The notes under the pieces were generated by a model. The model saw only the letters and a list, made by a program, of their open reading frames with translations. It was not told where the DNA came from and did no database searches. The translations under genes and the position numbers were made by a program. This document shows, one piece after another, positions 33,600 through 42,142 of a stretch of 64,000 bases of DNA (position 1 is the first letter of the stretch; each line of letters begins with the position of its first letter). The stretch spans positions 248,001 through 312,000 of the forward strand of contig NZ_JACJUD010000006.1 of NCBI RefSeq assembly GCF_014174475.1, written 5' to 3'. The stretch is from Aquipseudomonas ullengensis (GTDB taxonomy: Bacteria; Pseudomonadota; Gammaproteobacteria; Pseudomonadales; Pseudomonadaceae).

Positions 33600-33774
33600 G
33601 GATCTTTTGATCGTCGGCCATGCCGCGTTGAAATCGGGCTCGGACTGCTCATTTACACCTCGTAAACTCCGCGTCCTCGCCCAATTTACTCGCTGGCGCT
33701 CACCCTTCGGGCCAGCCTACGGCTGTTACTCCCGTTGGTCGTTGCGCCGTGCCTGGCTCTAGCTCAAAAGATCC
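33600..33774. repeat. 175-bp non-coding element with 11-bp terminal inverted repeats
   Basis: Ends are GGATCTTTTGA (33600-33610) and TCAAAAGATCC (33764-33774), a perfect match. The interior is AT-richer than its surroundings, has small hairpins (TTTAC-ACCTC-GTAAA; GCCCGAAGG-type) and no coding capacity. It resembles a MITE or structured dispersed element rather than the two palindrome families. No target-site duplication is evident. Confidence 0.55.
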
Positions 33775-33787
33775 TAGGGCCTCTGAG

Positions 33788-33829
33788 CTCGGCGGCATTG
33801 GGGTTCACACCCATAGGGCCGCCGCCGAG
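33788..33829. other. Hairpin upstream of the FAH-family gene
   Basis: Arms CTCGGCGGC and GCCGCCGAG are separated by 24 bp that contain GGGGTTCACACCC. The stretch 33589-33906 (about 320 bp) holds this hairpin and the 175-bp element and no gene. Confidence 0.4.
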
Positions 33830-33906
33830 GACTTGCTACTGTTAGCCCCGCACCGCCCGGCCCACCCACGCCGGGCGCTATCCCGATCTGAACCCAAGGA
33901 TTCGCC

Positions 33907-34572
33907 ATGAGCTACCAGCACCACTACATCGACGGCACGCCGATCCACTTCCCGCTCGGTAAAGTGGTCTGCGTCGGCCGCAACTACGCCGAGCACGCCG
34001 CCGAGCTGAACAACCCGATCCCCAGCGAGCCACTGCTGTTCATCAAGCCGGGTAGCTGCACCGTGCCACTGAACGACAGCTTCGCCATCCCGCTGGATCG
34101 CGGCGTGGTGCACTACGAGGCGGAAATCGCCGTGCTGATCGGCAAGCCGCTGTCGAAGAAGCCGTCCATCGAAGAAGTGCGCGACGCCATCTCCGGCTTC
34201 GCCCCGGCGCTCGACCTGACCCTGCGCGACGTACAGGCCAAGCTCAAGGAAAAGGGCCTGCCGTGGGAGCTGTCCAAGTCGTTCGACGGCGCCTACGTGC
34301 TGGCGCCATTCGTCGCCGGCGATACCTATGCCGACCTGACCGATATCGCCATCCGCCTGACGATCAACGGTGAAGTGCGCCAGGACGGCAACAGCAGCGC
34401 CATGCTCAACCCGATCATCGCCCTGATCCAGCACATCGCCGGGCACTTCAGCCTGCAAGCGGGCGACGTGATTTCCACCGGCACCCCGGCCGGTGTAGGA
34501 CCGTTGGTCAGTGGCGACAGCCTGGAAATTGCTCTGGGCGGCCAGGAAAGCTTCGCCAGTCGAGTGCTGTGA
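33907..34572 (+). CDS. Fumarylacetoacetate hydrolase family protein (FAHD1/YcgM-like)
   Basis: 221 residues. Contains KVVCVGRNYAEHAAEL, LLFIKPGSC, the metal-binding HYEAEIAVLIG (Glu-x-Glu) and STGTPAGVGPL of the FAH C-terminal domain. The short single-domain type acts as acylpyruvase or oxaloacetate decarboxylase in characterised members; the substrate here is not shown. AAGGA precedes the ATG. Confidence 0.9.
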   Translation: MSYQHHYIDGTPIHFPLGKVVCVGRNYAEHAAELNNPIPSEPLLFIKPGSCTVPLNDSFAIPLDRGVVHYEAEIAVLIGKPLSKKPSIEEVRDAISGFAPALDLTLRDVQAKLKEKGLPWELSKSFDGAYVLAPFVAGDTYADLTDIAIRLTINGEVRQDGNSSAMLNPIIALIQHIAGHFSLQAGDVISTGTPAGVGPLVSGDSLEIALGGQESFASRVL

Positions 34573-34577
34573 TACAT

Positions 34578-34612
34578 TCCCCACTCCCCCTACGGAAGAG
34601 GAGGAGTGGGGA
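34578..34612. terminator. Probable terminator after the FAH-family gene
   Basis: TCCCCACTCC (34578-34587) pairs with GGAGTGGGGA (34603-34612). The following CATTTCCTT is only weakly T-rich, so efficiency is uncertain. Confidence 0.5.
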
Positions 34613-34629
34613 CATTTCCTTCACTGCCA

Positions 34630-34646
34630 TTTCACAGATATTTCAT
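34630..34646 (+). promoter_or_regulatory. Direct repeat TTTCAC-N5-TTTCAT, possible response-regulator site
   Basis: Two TTTCAY hexamers 11 bp apart, one helical turn, 46 bp before the start of the first SdiA-regulated-domain gene. Hexamer-N5-hexamer direct repeats are the usual OmpR/PmrA-type pattern. Inference. Confidence 0.35.
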
Positions 34647-34691
34647 GTCTATCGAGTAGCCTGTGACGCTCGATAAAATGAGCAGTCATCG

Positions 34692-35627
34692 ATGTTCACC
34701 CGTCGCCCCCTTCCACGCCGCAGCTGGCTAACCCTGGCACTGATCGGCGCACTGGCCACCTCCGCCACGGTCGTCAAGCTCCTGCACCTGGATGATCGCA
34801 CCGAGCTCTGGCTCAGCGAGTACCGCCAGACCCAGGACGAACGCGCCGCCAGCATCTGGCTGCCCGGCTACAAGGCGACCCTGCAGGGCAAGCCGCTGGC
34901 CGGCCTGGAAAACGACGAAACCTCCGACCTGGCGTACAACCCGGTTACCGGCACGCTGTTCACCGTCACCGGCAAGAAGCCCCTGCTGGTGGAAATCAGC
35001 CGTGACGGCGAGGTGCTGCGACGCATCGAGCTGAAAGGCTTTTCCAACCCGGAAGGGGTGGCCGTGCTGGAAAACGGCAACGTCGCGGTAATCGATGAGC
35101 GGCGGCGTAACCTGAGCATCTTCGAGCTGAACCCGCTGACCCGCGAACTCGACCTGGCCGACGGCAAGCCTTTCGACCTGGGCTTCCCGGACGGCGGCAA
35201 CAAGGGCTTCGAAGGCATCGCCTGGGACCCAAGCCAGCAGCGCCTGCTGCTGGGCAAGGAGCGTAATCCGACTGCCATGTTCAGCCTGGCCAGCAATGGC
35301 GACAGCCTGCTGAGTGACACCCTGCTGCCATTGCCCGACTACGCACTGGGCCTGCGCAACCTGTCGGCGCTCACCGTCGACCCGCGCACCGGGCACATTC
35401 TGGTGCTGTCGGCGCAGTCCAACCTGCTGCTGGAACTGGATGACCGTGGCCAGCCGCTGAGCTTCATCAGCCTGCTGGGCGGCCTGAACGGCCTGGATAA
35501 ACGCATCCCGCGCGCCGAAGGCGTGGCCATGGATGAGGCCGGCAACATCTATGTGGTCAGCGAGCCCAACCTGTTCTACGTGTTCCATAAAAGCGCCGTA
35601 GCGCCGGTCGTTCCGGAAGAAGGCTGA
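34692..35627 (+). CDS. SdiA-regulated domain-containing protein (first paralogue)
   Basis: 311 residues. An N-terminal membrane anchor or uncleaved signal (WLTLALIGALATSATVVKLL) precedes a periplasmic beta-propeller-like domain with repeated blades: LAYNPVTGTLFTVTGKKPLLVEIS, NPEGVAVLENGNVAVIDERR, NKGFEGIAWDPSQQRLLLGKE, LSALTVDPRTGHILVLSAQS and AEGVAMDEAGNIYVVSEPNLFYVF. Function unknown. A paralogue lies at 42143. A possible response-regulator site lies upstream. Confidence 0.85.
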   Translation: MFTRRPLPRRSWLTLALIGALATSATVVKLLHLDDRTELWLSEYRQTQDERAASIWLPGYKATLQGKPLAGLENDETSDLAYNPVTGTLFTVTGKKPLLVEISRDGEVLRRIELKGFSNPEGVAVLENGNVAVIDERRRNLSIFELNPLTRELDLADGKPFDLGFPDGGNKGFEGIAWDPSQQRLLLGKERNPTAMFSLASNGDSLLSDTLLPLPDYALGLRNLSALTVDPRTGHILVLSAQSNLLLELDDRGQPLSFISLLGGLNGLDKRIPRAEGVAMDEAGNIYVVSEPNLFYVFHKSAVAPVVPEEG

Positions 35628-35631
35628 CGCT

Positions 35632-35696
35632 TGTAGGAGCCAACTGGCTGGCGATCACGCTGCCGGAAGAGCATCGCCAGCAAGCTGGCTCCTACA
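35632..35696. repeat. Palindromic REP-type element, TGTAGGAGCC family
   Basis: TGTAGGAGCCAACTGGCTGG opens and GCCAGCAAGCTGGCTCCTAC closes. It lies immediately after the SdiA-regulated-domain gene. Confidence 0.85.
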
Positions 35697-35753
35697 AAAG
35701 CCAATCGCAACCTGCGCCCAAGCGGGTTGCGCTTAGTTACCGCCAGGCAGGCC

Positions 35754-35811
35754 GTAGGGCGGGTGAAACCCGCGGTTCTGCGGCGCCTGGCGCGGGTTGC
35801 ACCCGCCCTAC
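35754..35811. repeat. Palindromic repeat, GTAGGGCGGGTG family
   Basis: GTAGGGCGGGTGAAACCCGC opens and GCGGGTTGCACCCGCCCTAC closes. It abuts the end of the acetylpolyamine amidohydrolase gene, placing one copy of each repeat family within 180 bp. Confidence 0.85.
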
Positions 35812-35813
35812 AG

Positions 35814-36851
35814 TCAGACCGCTGTCACGCTGTCAAAGCCCTGCAGCACGTTGATCGCATTGATGCCGATCTCCTCCACCGCATAGCCCCCCTCCATGAC
35901 GAACAGGGTCTGCAAGCCGAGCTTGCCGATGATCTCGCCCATGCGCAGGTAATCCGGGCTGTCGAGCTTGAACTGCGAGATCGGGTCTTCCTTGAAGGTG
36001 TCCACGCCCAGCGAGACGATCAGCACGTCCGGGCCGTAAGCGTCGATCTGCCGGCAAGCAGCCGCCAGGGCCAGACTCCAGGCCGACCAGTCGCTACCAG
36101 CGGCCAGCGGGTAGTTGAAGTTGAAGCCCTCACCCACCCCTACGCCCTTCTCGTCGGCATAGCCGAGGAAGAACGGGTACTCGAAGCGCGGGTCACCGTG
36201 GATCGAGGTGAACAGCACGTCGGCGCGGTCGAAGAAGATGTCCTGGGTGCCGTTGCCGTGGTGGTAATCCACGTCGAGGATGGCCACCCGGCTGGCGCCC
36301 TGGTCGAGGCAGGCCTGGGCGGCGATGGCGGCGTTGTTGAAGTAGCAGTAGCCGCCCATGTAATCCGCAGCGGCATGGTGGCCTGGCGGGCGGCACAGCG
36401 AGAACACCCCGCGCGCGCCCTTGGCCAGTTCGGCCTGGCCGGTCATGGCCACGTTCACCGAGCTGCTCACCGCCTGCCAGGTGCCCGCGGTGATCGGCAC
36501 CCCGGCATCGAAGCTGTAGTAGCCGAAGCGCCCATCGAGGCAGTCCGGAATGGTCTGGCGCAGGCGGCGGTTGGGCCAGGTAAACGGCAGCATGTCGTAG
36601 TCACGGCCCATGGCCTGCCATTCGGCCCAAGCACCCTTGAGGAAATGCACGAAGCCTTCGTCATGCACCCGCAGGATCGGCGCCATGCCGAACTCGCGCG
36701 GCGCCGCGACAGCACCCAGGTTCACCGCCTTGGCGCGGGCCAGGACCATGTCGGCGCGGCTGGGCTTCTCGAAGCAGGGGGTGAGCTGGCCATCGATCAG
36801 TTCAAACTTGCCGTGGTGCAGGTGATGGTCGTCGCTATAAATCGTCAGCAT
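35814..36851 (-). CDS. Acetylpolyamine amidohydrolase (class II histone-deacetylase-like)
   Basis: Zinc enzyme that deacetylates acetylated polyamines such as acetylputrescine or acetylcadaverine. 345 residues. Residues match the characterised Mycoplana enzyme position for position: catalytic His158/His159 (PPGHHAA), zinc ligands Asp195, His197 (DVDYHHGN) and Asp284 (GVDTF), and transition-state Tyr323 (EGGYAVEE). It is the last gene of a five-gene operon with a polyamine ABC transporter, so imported acetylpolyamines are the likely substrate. Corresponds to PA0321 from memory. Confidence 0.93.
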   Translation of the reverse strand: MLTIYSDDHHLHHGKFELIDGQLTPCFEKPSRADMVLARAKAVNLGAVAAPREFGMAPILRVHDEGFVHFLKGAWAEWQAMGRDYDMLPFTWPNRRLRQTIPDCLDGRFGYYSFDAGVPITAGTWQAVSSSVNVAMTGQAELAKGARGVFSLCRPPGHHAAADYMGGYCYFNNAAIAAQACLDQGASRVAILDVDYHHGNGTQDIFFDRADVLFTSIHGDPRFEYPFFLGYADEKGVGVGEGFNFNYPLAAGSDWSAWSLALAAACRQIDAYGPDVLIVSLGVDTFKEDPISQFKLDSPDYLRMGEIIGKLGLQTLFVMEGGYAVEEIGINAINVLQGFDSVTAV

Positions 36852-36935
36852 AAAAGGCTCCCCGGACCCAGGCAGAGTCCGTGATAGACAGGGTAAAAGG
36901 ACAGGCGCGCAGGTGGCGCCTGCCGCTGGCCAGGC

Positions 36936-37979
36936 TTACTTCTTGAGCTTGGTCCAGACCTTGCTCCGCAGCGACAGGGACTTCGGCGAGCAGAGCTTGA
37001 ACGGACGCAGGCGGTCGAGCTTGTCGGCCGGGGTGTTGATCGCCGGGTCATCGAACAGCGCCTTCTCCATGAATTTCTCGGAGCCGGCGATGGTGTTGTT
37101 GTACTTGGCGAAGTTGGAGGCGGCGGCAATGTTCTCCGGCTGCATCATCCAGTTGATGAACACATGCGCCTCGGCCACGTGGGTGGCGCCTTTGGGGATC
37201 ACGAAGTTGTCGATGAAGGTGGAGATACCTTCCTTCGGATAGACGTAGGTCAGTGACGCGCGCTGTTCCTTGGCGCGGTGGAAAGCGCCGTTCCACTGCT
37301 GGTGCATGCCCACTTCACCGGCGGCCATGCGTTCGATGGTGCCGTCACTGTTGTACATCGCCAGCATGGGTTTCTGCTTGAGCAGCAGCTCCATCACCTT
37401 TTTCATGTCCTGCGGGTCTTCGGTGCAGCGGTCGATACCCAGGTAGAAGGCCGCCGGCGGGAACAGGTCGTCCATGGAGTTGAGCGCCACCACCTTGCCC
37501 TTCAGCTCGGCTGGCGGCTCGAAGAAGGATTTCCAGCTTTCCTCCAGCTTGCCGCCCGGCACCTGGGCGCTGTCGTAGCTGTAGCCAGTAGTGCCCCACA
37601 GGTACGGCACGCTGTAGTCGTGGCCCAGGTCATAGTCGAGTTTCTGGAAGGTCGGCGCGATGTTCGCCAGGTTCGGCAGCTTGCTCTTGTCGAACTTCTG
37701 CAGCAGGTCCTCCTGCACCATGATCTGGATGAAGCTGTCCGACGGCACCACCACGTCGTAGTTGCCGCCACCGGCCTTGAGCTTGGCCAGCAGGGTTTCG
37801 TTGGAGTCATAGGCGTCGAGGGTGGCCTTGATGCCGGTATCGGCCTCGAACTTCTTCAGCAGCTCCGGTGGGTAGTAGTCCGACCAGTTGGCGAAGTTCA
37901 GGCTGCCGGCGGCCTGGGCGGCACCGGACAGGCCCATGGCGAGCACAACGGAAAGCGCGAGCGGGGTACGACGGATCAT
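36936..37979 (-). CDS. Polyamine ABC transporter, substrate-binding protein (PotD/PotF-like)
   Basis: 347-residue periplasmic binding protein with signal peptide MIRRTPLALSVVLAMGLSGA ending near AQA|AGS. Typical polyamine-site patterns: FANWSDYYPPELLKKFEADTG, YDVVVPSDSF and VPYLWGTTGYSYD. It is more divergent from the two Spu proteins in this window than they are from each other. Fourth gene in the operon, upstream of the amidohydrolase gene, suggesting acetylated or unusual polyamines as ligand (inference). Confidence 0.9.
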   Translation of the reverse strand: MIRRTPLALSVVLAMGLSGAAQAAGSLNFANWSDYYPPELLKKFEADTGIKATLDAYDSNETLLAKLKAGGGNYDVVVPSDSFIQIMVQEDLLQKFDKSKLPNLANIAPTFQKLDYDLGHDYSVPYLWGTTGYSYDSAQVPGGKLEESWKSFFEPPAELKGKVVALNSMDDLFPPAAFYLGIDRCTEDPQDMKKVMELLLKQKPMLAMYNSDGTIERMAAGEVGMHQQWNGAFHRAKEQRASLTYVYPKEGISTFIDNFVIPKGATHVAEAHVFINWMMQPENIAAASNFAKYNNTIAGSEKFMEKALFDDPAINTPADKLDRLRPFKLCSPKSLSLRSKVWTKLKK

Positions 37980-38008
37980 GGTCAGGCTCCTTGCGATTGT
38001 TGTGGGGC

Positions 38009-38797
38009 TCAGCGCTTACGCTGGCCGAGGTAGTACGACAGAACGACAAACAGAATCGATAGAACGAGGATGATCGAGGAAATCGCGTTGATCTTCGGCG
38101 AAATGCCCATGCGGATAGAGCTGAAGATGTAGATCGGCAGGGTGGTCGAACCGGCCCCGGCGACGAAGTAGGTGATGACGAAGTCGTCCATCGAGATGAT
38201 GAAGGCCAGCATCGCGCCCGAGAGAATCCCCGGCATCAGCAGCGGGAAGCTGATCTTCCAGAACGCCCGCCACGGCGAGGCGTACAGGTCGGCCGCCGCC
38301 TCCAGCAGGCGCGGGTCCATACCCTGCAGGCGGGCGCGGATCGGCATGTAGGCGAACGGCGTGCAGAACACGATGTGCGCGATGAGGATGGTGAACAGCG
38401 ACAGCTTCAAGCCGATAAAGGCGAAGAACATCAGGATCGCCACCGCGCAGACGATGTCCGGCACCAGCAACGGCAAACCGAGAATGCCCTGCAGCAGGCC
38501 CTGGCCACGGAAACGCGGGCCGTGCATACCCAACGCCGCCAGGGTCGCCAGGCAGGTGGAAATCAACGTGGCCAGGCTGGCCACGATCAGCGAATTCTTC
38601 GCCGCGCGGACGATCTCCGCGTCATTAGCCACCACGCTGTACCACTTCAGACTGAAACCGTCCCACAGGGTCGCCGACTGGCCGCCGTTGAAGCTCAGCA
38701 CCACCAGCACGATGATCGGGATATAGAGGAAGGCGAAGAACAGCCAGGCCATCGGCCGCACGCCGCGAAAGCGCCACAACGAGCCTTGCAGGTTCAT
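38009..38797 (-). CDS. Polyamine ABC transporter permease (PotC/PotI-like)
   Basis: 262 residues, six membrane segments, with the EAA-type loop LLEAAADLYASPWRAFWKISFPLLMPGI near residue 165. Start at 38797 overlaps the preceding permease stop by 4 bp. Pairs with the PotB-like permease to form the channel. Confidence 0.92.
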   Translation of the reverse strand: MNLQGSLWRFRGVRPMAWLFFAFLYIPIIVLVVLSFNGGQSATLWDGFSLKWYSVVANDAEIVRAAKNSLIVASLATLISTCLATLAALGMHGPRFRGQGLLQGILGLPLLVPDIVCAVAILMFFAFIGLKLSLFTILIAHIVFCTPFAYMPIRARLQGMDPRLLEAAADLYASPWRAFWKISFPLLMPGILSGAMLAFIISMDDFVITYFVAGAGSTTLPIYIFSSIRMGISPKINAISSIILVLSILFVVLSYYLGQRKR

Positions 38798-39705
38798 ACA
38801 CGCACCTCGCCCTGTTTGCCCTGGCGCAGGCCGTTGAACAGCAGCGCCAGCAGCACCAGGCTGAACAGGGCAAAGGCCAGCGCCGAACCCAGCGGCCAGT
38901 TGTGCGCCGAGCCGAACTGCAGCTGCACCAGGTTGCCGATCATCAGCGACTTACCGCCGCCAAGCAGCTCGGGAATGATGTAGTTGCCCAGCGCCGGGAT
39001 GAACACCAGGGTGGTGCCGGCCAGGATGCCCGGCAGGGCCAGCGGCAGGATCACCCGCTTGAGCGCCTGGAAACGGTTGGCGCCGAGATCGAAGGCCGCC
39101 TCCACCAGGCGCCAGTCGAGCTTCTCCAGGCTGGAGTAGATCGGCAGCACCATGAACGGCAGGAAGGTGTAGAGCAGGCCGATCATTACTGCCCAGTCGC
39201 TGTAGAGCAGGCCTACCGAGCCTTCCGGCACGCCGAAGAAACCGAGGAAGCCATCCACCAGGCCGCCGTTGCGCAGCAACAGGATCCAGGCGTAGACGCG
39301 CACCAGCAGGTTGGTCCAGAACGGCACGGTGACCAGCAGCATCAGCAGGTTGCGCTTCTTTTCGGTCTGCAGCGCCAGGTACAGCGCCGTGGGAAAGCCG
39401 ATCAGCAGGCAGCCGGCGGTAGTGCCCAGGGCCAGCCACAGCGAACGCTCGAAGATGCTGAGGTAGTCGGTGTTGAACACCAGGCTGTCGTCGAAGTCAC
39501 GCTCGTAGAAAAAGCTGACGTAGGCCTCGGTCGAATACTGCCCCCACTTCACGCCGCCGTAGTCGCCGGCCTGGAGGAACGACACCAGCAGCATGATGCA
39601 CAGCGGGGCGATCAGGAACACGCCGAGCATCAGCATGCCCGGACTGATCAGCCCCAACCGGCGCATGACCTGGCGGCGTGCGGCGAGCACCCGTGGGCTG
39701 CTCAT
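38794..39705 (-). CDS. Polyamine ABC transporter permease (PotB/PotH-like)
   Basis: 303 residues with six membrane segments and the EAA loop VEAAFDLGANRFQALKRVILPLALPGI near residue 210. ATG 39705 overlaps the ATPase stop by 4 bp, so translation of ATPase, permease and permease is coupled. The residues upstream of this ATG are out-of-frame coding sequence of the ATPase gene. Confidence 0.92.
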   Translation of the reverse strand: MSSPRVLAARRQVMRRLGLISPGMLMLGVFLIAPLCIMLLVSFLQAGDYGGVKWGQYSTEAYVSFFYERDFDDSLVFNTDYLSIFERSLWLALGTTAGCLLIGFPTALYLALQTEKKRNLLMLLVTVPFWTNLLVRVYAWILLLRNGGLVDGFLGFFGVPEGSVGLLYSDWAVMIGLLYTFLPFMVLPIYSSLEKLDWRLVEAAFDLGANRFQALKRVILPLALPGILAGTTLVFIPALGNYIIPELLGGGKSLMIGNLVQLQFGSAHNWPLGSALAFALFSLVLLALLFNGLRQGKQGEVRV

Positions 39706-40751
39706 TCGACCAGCACCCGAATGGCGTCGACCGGGACCTCGATGCCGACCTTGCTGCCGCGCGCCAGCAGCGCGCGGGCGCCGCAACGGTTCTGCTGGCG
39801 CACGCGGAAACCGGACTGGCCGGCGACCTTGAGCAGGTACAGGGTGTCGGTGCCGATATACACCACCTCCTCCACTTCGCCCTGCAGGTTGCCGCTGTCA
39901 CTCAGGCTGATGCGCTCCGGGCGGATCGCCAGGGTCACCGGGGTGGTTTGGCTGCACGGCACGCTGAGCAACTGGCCGTCGGCCAGGCGCACGCCACCGC
40001 TGAAAGGGTCACCGATCAGGAAATTGGTCTCGCCGATAAAGTCGGCCACGGTGCGGTTGGCCGGGTTTTCGTAGATGTCGTTGGGCGTGCCGACCTGCAG
40101 GATGCGCCCCTTGCTCATCACCGCGATGCGGTCGCTCATGGTCAGCGCTTCTTCCTGGTCGTGGGTGACGAAGATGAAGGTGATGCCGGTCTCGGCCTGC
40201 AGGCGCTTGAGTTCGATCTGCATGTCCTTGCGCAGCTTCTGGTCCAGCGCCGACAGCGACTCGTCGAGCAACAGCACCCGTGGTCGACTGGCCAGCGCTC
40301 GGGCCAGGGCAATGCGCTGCTGCTGGCCGCCGGAGAGCTGGTCGGCGCGGCGGTTGCCCACGTCAGGTAGCTTCACCAGCTCGAGCATGCGCCGCACCGT
40401 TTCGGCGATCTCGGCCTTGGGCTTGCCCTGCATCTCCAGGCCGAAGCCGATGTTCTGCGCCACCGTCATGTGCGGGAACAGCGCATAGCTCTGGAACACC
40501 GTGTTGACCGGGCGGCGGAACGGCGGCAGTTCCTGCATCGGCTCGCCATACAGGCGAATCACCCCGGCGCTGGGTTGCTCGAAGCCGGCGATCAGCCGCA
40601 GCAGGGTGGTCTTGCCGCAGCCGGAGGGGCCGAGCAGGGTGAAGAACTCGTTGTCGCCGATCTCCAGGGAGATGTCGTCGAGGGCCTTCATCCCTTGGCC
40701 CGGTGCGCCGAACTCCATGCTCAGTGCTTCGATCGAAATCGCGCAAGTCAT
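39702..40751 (-). CDS. Polyamine ABC transporter ATP-binding protein (PotA/PotG-like)
   Basis: 349 residues. Walker A LGPSGCGKTT near residue 40, signature LSGGQQQR, a Walker B reading VLLLDESLSALD (Ser where Pro is usual in LLLDEP), switch region FVTHDQEEAL, and a C-terminal TOBE region with AIRPERISL. First gene of the transporter-amidohydrolase operon. Start MTCAISIEALSME at 40751, with AGAGG upstream. An inverted repeat at 40767-40787 sits just before it. Confidence 0.92.
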   Translation of the reverse strand: MTCAISIEALSMEFGAPGQGMKALDDISLEIGDNEFFTLLGPSGCGKTTLLRLIAGFEQPSAGVIRLYGEPMQELPPFRRPVNTVFQSYALFPHMTVAQNIGFGLEMQGKPKAEIAETVRRMLELVKLPDVGNRRADQLSGGQQQRIALARALASRPRVLLLDESLSALDQKLRKDMQIELKRLQAETGITFIFVTHDQEEALTMSDRIAVMSKGRILQVGTPNDIYENPANRTVADFIGETNFLIGDPFSGGVRLADGQLLSVPCSQTTPVTLAIRPERISLSDSGNLQGEVEEVVYIGTDTLYLLKVAGQSGFRVRQQNRCGARALLARGSKVGIEVPVDAIRVLVE

Positions 40752-40766
40752 CCGCAAATAACCTCT

Positions 40767-40787
40767 AACCAATTGTTATTATTGGTT
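40767..40787. promoter_or_regulatory. Candidate operator AACCAAT-N7-ATTGGTT
   Basis: Perfect 7-bp arms in a conspicuously AT-rich patch, 16 bp upstream of the first gene of the polyamine transporter/amidohydrolase operon. It would overlap the promoter or leader and so fits repression. The adjacent AraC gene at 41037 is a possible but unproven partner. Confidence 0.45.
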
Positions 40788-40899
40788 TTTTAGAAGTAGA
40801 TCGGGGCCTTTAGGCCGCTTTGGACTGATTCTGGCAGTGCCACCGAAGTGGCAGAACGATAGTTCCGGTCAAAAGGGGATAAATGCGGCCAAGTTGCCA

Positions 40900-40949
40900 G
40901 TAGGGCGGGTGAAACCCGCGCAGGCAAACGCGGGTTTCACCCGCCCTAC
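40900..40949. repeat. Palindromic repeat, GTAGGGCGGGTG family
   Basis: GTAGGGCGGGTGAAACCCGC opens and GCGGGTTTCACCCGCCCTAC closes around CAGGCAAAC. It lies between the polyamine operon and the AraC gene. A lone half of the other family (GCTCGCTCCTACA) follows near 41018-41030. Confidence 0.85.
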
Positions 40950-41036
40950 GCACCACCAGGTCAGCAGACGGGCTCGGCCGGGCTTGATTCGGTAAGGGCA
41001 TTCGCGAGCAGAGCTCGCTCCTACAGAGTATGGAAT

Positions 41037-42047
41037 TCAGCGGCGGAAATTGCTTGGCGCCAAGCCGCTCCAGCGCTGGAAGGCATGACGGAAGCTAGCG
41101 GTTTCGCTGTAGCCGAGCTGTTCGGCGATCAGGTAGATCGGCAGGTCGGTGTGTATCAGCAACTGGCGCGCCTTGTCGTAGCGCACCTCGTCCAGCAGCA
41201 GCTGAAAGCTGGTGTTGAGTTGCTGCAAATGGCGGCGCAGGGTGCGCGCCGAGCGGTGCAAGCGCGCGGCCACGCGCTCCAGGCTGGTGCAATGGCAGAG
41301 GTCGCTGGCCAGTTGCTGGCGGATCAGTTCACACAGGTCCTGGCGGCTGTAGAACTGCGCCTCCAGTTGCAGGCATTGCTGCAGACCCTGCTGGTGGCTG
41401 ACCGGATCGGCCAGGCGCAGCGGACGGTCGAGCAGCGCCGGGTTGAAGCACAGGGCGTTGCTGCCGGCAGCGAACTCCACCGGGCAGCCGAGTTTTTCCC
41501 CGTAACTGGCGGCATGCAACGGGCTGCGATAGCCCAGCAGCAGGCGGCGCGGGCGCACCGCCTCGCCGAGCAGGTCCTGCACCACGGTGAGCAACGAGGC
41601 CAGGCACAGCTCGGTGTTGAACACGGTCATTTCCGGGGCGTAGCGGTAGCCGTCGGCGCTCAACCGCACCTCGTCGCCAACGGTCTGCAGGCTGAGCTGG
41701 AAGTAGGTGCCCAGCAGTGCCGGATGGGCCACCGCCAGTTGCAGCGCCTCACCCAGGGTGCGACTGGCGAGCATGGTGTAGCCGAGGATGCCGTACGCCG
41801 AAACATGCATACCCTTGCCCAGGCTCAGGCCCAACGCGGCATCGCGGCTGTAGCCGTAGGCGTTGGCCAGCACGCGCAGTTCCTGGGCATGGCTGACCAG
41901 GCGCGCCGGGCTGGCCAGGTCGGCCTCGTCAATGCCGCTACCCTCCAGCACCTGTGCTGCCGGCACGCCAGTGCGCACCAAGGCTTGCACGGCGAGGGCA
42001 ACGGTGTGCAGGGTAGTCAGAACACGCTGTTCAGGTAACAGTGACAT
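41037..42047 (-). CDS. AraC family transcriptional regulator (Arabinose_bd-type N-terminus)
   Basis: 336 residues. N-terminal ligand region of the OruR/ArgR-independent AraC group (GMHVSAYGILGYTMLASRTLGEAL, ~residues 80-105) and a C-terminal double helix-turn-helix (SLERVAARLHRSARTLRRHLQ and IYLIAEQLGYSETASFRHAFQRW). Such regulators often sense amino acids or their amines. It lies upstream of the polyamine transporter operon in the same orientation and divergent from the second SdiA-regulated-domain gene. ATG 42047; a GTG 6 bp upstream is possible. Confidence 0.88.
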   Translation of the reverse strand: MSLLPEQRVLTTLHTVALAVQALVRTGVPAAQVLEGSGIDEADLASPARLVSHAQELRVLANAYGYSRDAALGLSLGKGMHVSAYGILGYTMLASRTLGEALQLAVAHPALLGTYFQLSLQTVGDEVRLSADGYRYAPEMTVFNTELCLASLLTVVQDLLGEAVRPRRLLLGYRSPLHAASYGEKLGCPVEFAAGSNALCFNPALLDRPLRLADPVSHQQGLQQCLQLEAQFYSRQDLCELIRQQLASDLCHCTSLERVAARLHRSARTLRRHLQQLNTSFQLLLDEVRYDKARQLLIHTDLPIYLIAEQLGYSETASFRHAFQRWSGLAPSNFRR

Positions 42048-42142
42048 GCCCACTCGCCCTCCCGGTGGCGATTGGTAACTCGATTAAGCTTCAATTCAGC
42101 AGAGCCTGCTGTCATGCCCGCCCCCGACCGAGAAAATTCACG

